This document shows, piece after piece, positions 31,541 through 33,059 of a DNA stretch of 33,059 bases. Each line of letters begins with the position of its first letter. Position 1 is the stretch's first letter. The stretch lies in contig MWCB01000001.1 in assembly GCA_002069815.1 (NCBI GenBank), positions 129,786-162,844 on the forward strand, read 5' to 3'. Under the pieces are notes generated by a model. It worked only from the letters and a program-made list of their open reading frames with translations. It had not been told where the DNA came from and did no database searches. The translations under genes and the position numbers were made by a program. The DNA is from Tenericutes bacterium ADurb.Bin239 (lineage in GTDB: Bacteria > Bacillota_I > Bacilli_A > RFN20 > CAG-826).

Positions 31541-33059
31541 ATGTGCCTTAAGAAACGTAATAATTATGATACCTTAAGTGTCGCGGCCATTCGCGCCACG
31601 GTTATTGACGTTATTAACCTTGCTAACTCTGGTCATCCCGGAATGGCGATTGGTAGCGCCCCATTAGTTTACAATCTTTATAAAAATCATATGAAGATTG
31701 ATCCAAAGAATCCCGATTGGATTGCTCGTGACCGTTTTGTGTTAAGCGCGGGTCACGCTAGTGCGCTTTTATATACTGTGCTCCATTTAGCGGGTTATGG
31801 TATTGAAATTGATGATTTAAAAGCGTTTAGACAACTTAATTCGATTACTCCTGGTCACCCCGAATACAAAATGACACCAGGCGTTGATGCCACAACTGGT
31901 CCACTTGGTCAAGGACTCGCTAATGCGGTTGGTATGGCGCTTGCCGAAGCTTCGCTGGTGGCGCGTAATCCAAAGTTTGCCCATCTTTTAAGCCACTACA
32001 CATATGCTTTAGTGGGCGATGGCTGTATTCAAGAAGGAATTAGTCATGAAGTTATTTCCTTTGCCGGTCACCAACAGTTAAATAAATTAATTGTCTTTTA
32101 TGACGCGAATGAAGTAACGCTTGATGGACCACTCAGCGATTCATCTAGTGAAGATACTGAATTACGTTTTAAAGCCAGTGGTTGGAATGTTTTAAAAATA
32201 CTTAACGGTAATAGTATTAAACAAATTGATAAAGCCATTCGTAAAGCTAAACGAAGTAGTAAACCAACTCTCATAATTATGAAGACGGTTATTGGTCAAG
32301 GAAGTCGTCAACAAGGAACGCACAAAGTCCATGGTTCGCCACTTGGTGAATTAGATGGTACGTTTGCAAAGGGCACTTATCACTATCCAAACGCTCCTTT
32401 TGAAATTACGCTTAATGTTTATGAAAGTATGCGTAGTGCGATTGCCCGCAATGGACAAAAAGCATATGAAGCGTGGCTAAAAGGTTACACCGCTTTAGAG
32501 CACGATACAAGTGTGGAAGCGGAAGACTTAAAAATTGCTTTAAGTGATGACACCACGGAAACTCTCAAGATGCTCAAACTCACCTTTGAAGATGAATTAA
32601 GCGAAGCAACTCGAGTTTCAAGTGGTAATGTCCTAGCGGCAGTTAATCGTCATTTACCACATGTTATGGGGGGAAGTGCTGATGTTGCTAGCAGTGTTAT
32701 GACTTTAATTAATGGAGAAACAAACTTTACCGCCCGGAATCGACTTGGCCGTAATATTAACTTTGGCATTCGCGAGTTCGGGATGGGTGGAATTAGTAAT
32801 GGGATGCTACTCCACGGTGGAATTAGACCATTTATTGGCACGTTCCTCGTCTTTAGTGACTACTTAAAAAATTCAATGCGGCTTGCGGCCTTAAGTCACT
32901 TACCGAATATTTACTTATTTAGTCATGATAGTGTCCATTTAGGTGAAGATGGACCAACCCATCAGCCTATTGAACAACTAGCGATGATGCGTGCGACCCC
33001 AAACTTAGATTTGTGGCGGCCAGGTGATGCCCGCGAAACATTCGTGGCGTGGAAGGTTG
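31541..33059 (+). CDS. tkt: Transketolase, 3' end beyond the window
   Basis: ATG 31541 follows GGAGGAG at the end of aspS, 2 bases after its stop. The frame stays open for 506 codons to the end of the window; the usual length is about 660. The thiamine diphosphate domain is complete: SGHPGMAIGSAPL, the GHASALLY histidine, GPLGQGLANAVGMA and GDG (159-161). The second domain starts near residue 350, and the segment SHDSVHLGEDGPTHQPIEQLAMMRATPNL is typical of transketolase. It exchanges two-carbon units in the pentose phosphate pathway. The pyrimidine-domain end and C-terminal domain are cut off. It appears to be the last gene of the hisS-aspS-tkt transcript, because no terminator lies between aspS and tkt. 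Confidence 0.96.
   Translation, partial: MCLKKRNNYDTLSVAAIRATVIDVINLANSGHPGMAIGSAPLVYNLYKNHMKIDPKNPDWIARDRFVLSAGHASALLYTVLHLAGYGIEIDDLKAFRQLNSITPGHPEYKMTPGVDATTGPLGQGLANAVGMALAEASLVARNPKFAHLLSHYTYALVGDGCIQEGISHEVISFAGHQQLNKLIVFYDANEVTLDGPLSDSSSEDTELRFKASGWNVLKILNGNSIKQIDKAIRKAKRSSKPTLIIMKTVIGQGSRQQGTHKVHGSPLGELDGTFAKGTYHYPNAPFEITLNVYESMRSAIARNGQKAYEAWLKGYTALEHDTSVEAEDLKIALSDDTTETLKMLKLTFEDELSEATRVSSGNVLAAVNRHLPHVMGGSADVASSVMTLINGETNFTARNRLGRNINFGIREFGMGGISNGMLLHGGIRPFIGTFLVFSDYLKNSMRLAALSHLPNIYLFSHDSVHLGEDGPTHQPIEQLAMMRATPNLDLWRPGDARETFVAWKV

Noticed and set aside
1..33059. TGA read as tryptophan (Mycoplasma code)
   Set aside because: All conserved Trp codons checked are TGG and no long gene contains an in-frame TGA; the scarcity of TGA stops is reported as a bias only.
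1..33059. CRISPR arrays, insertion sequences, prophage, tRNA or rRNA genes
   Set aside because: I looked for regular direct repeats with spacers, transposase-like frames with terminal repeats and cloverleaf or rRNA sequences on both strands and saw none.

Overview
The window reads as a chromosomal housekeeping segment from an AT-rich Bacillota genome, most likely an uncultured, reduced member of the Bacilli close to the RF39/Erysipelotrichales/Acholeplasma side. The evidence is gene content and order (YsoA-like gene-tig-lon-engB-T-box-valS; radC-rplU-prp-rpmA-obgE; ruvA-ruvB; secDF-recJ-rel-T-box-hisS-aspS), two T-box riboswitches, and an L27 with the Prp-cleaved N-terminal extension. Genes that sit in these blocks in Bacillus subtilis (clpX, folC, comC, maf, mreBCD, apt, dtd) are missing. 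Every long gene encodes Trp with TGG. TGA is nearly absent as a stop codon.

Layout. 1-1690: the end of a membrane-anchored surface protein, a zinc-ribbon/Sel1-like membrane protein and a 53-codon gene. 1691-4036: a LysR regulator divergent from a CPA2-type antiporter, with LysR-like operators between them. 4086-9383: a YsoA-like helical-repeat protein, trigger factor, Lon and EngB. 9384-13130: T-box, valS, a 59-residue peptide with a double-glycine leader, and radC. 13131-14409: a structured intergenic region, then rplU-prp-rpmA. 14449-19102: a GT2 glycosyltransferase, obgE, nadE, a 33-residue membrane peptide, ruvA and ruvB. 19223-23434: secDF and recJ. 23520-25687: a large lipoprotein gene interrupted by a one-base frameshift. 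25814-31538: bifunctional (p)ppGpp enzyme, T-box, hisS and aspS. From 31541 a transketolase runs off the window end. I saw no tRNA, rRNA, CRISPR array, insertion sequence or prophage.

The genes serve protein synthesis and quality control (L21, L27, three aminoacyl-tRNA synthetases, trigger factor, Lon, EngB, Obg), DNA repair (RuvAB, RecJ, RadC), secretion, NAD synthesis and stringent control. The items most worth a second look are: the double-glycine peptide overlapping the start of radC; the 50-residue Cys/His/Asp tail on HisRS; the GACAC specifier region in the hisS-aspS T-box; the lipoprotein frameshift at a G run; three genes without a Shine-Dalgarno that have -10-like boxes 6-7 bases before the ATG; and a competing-hairpin leader on rplU.
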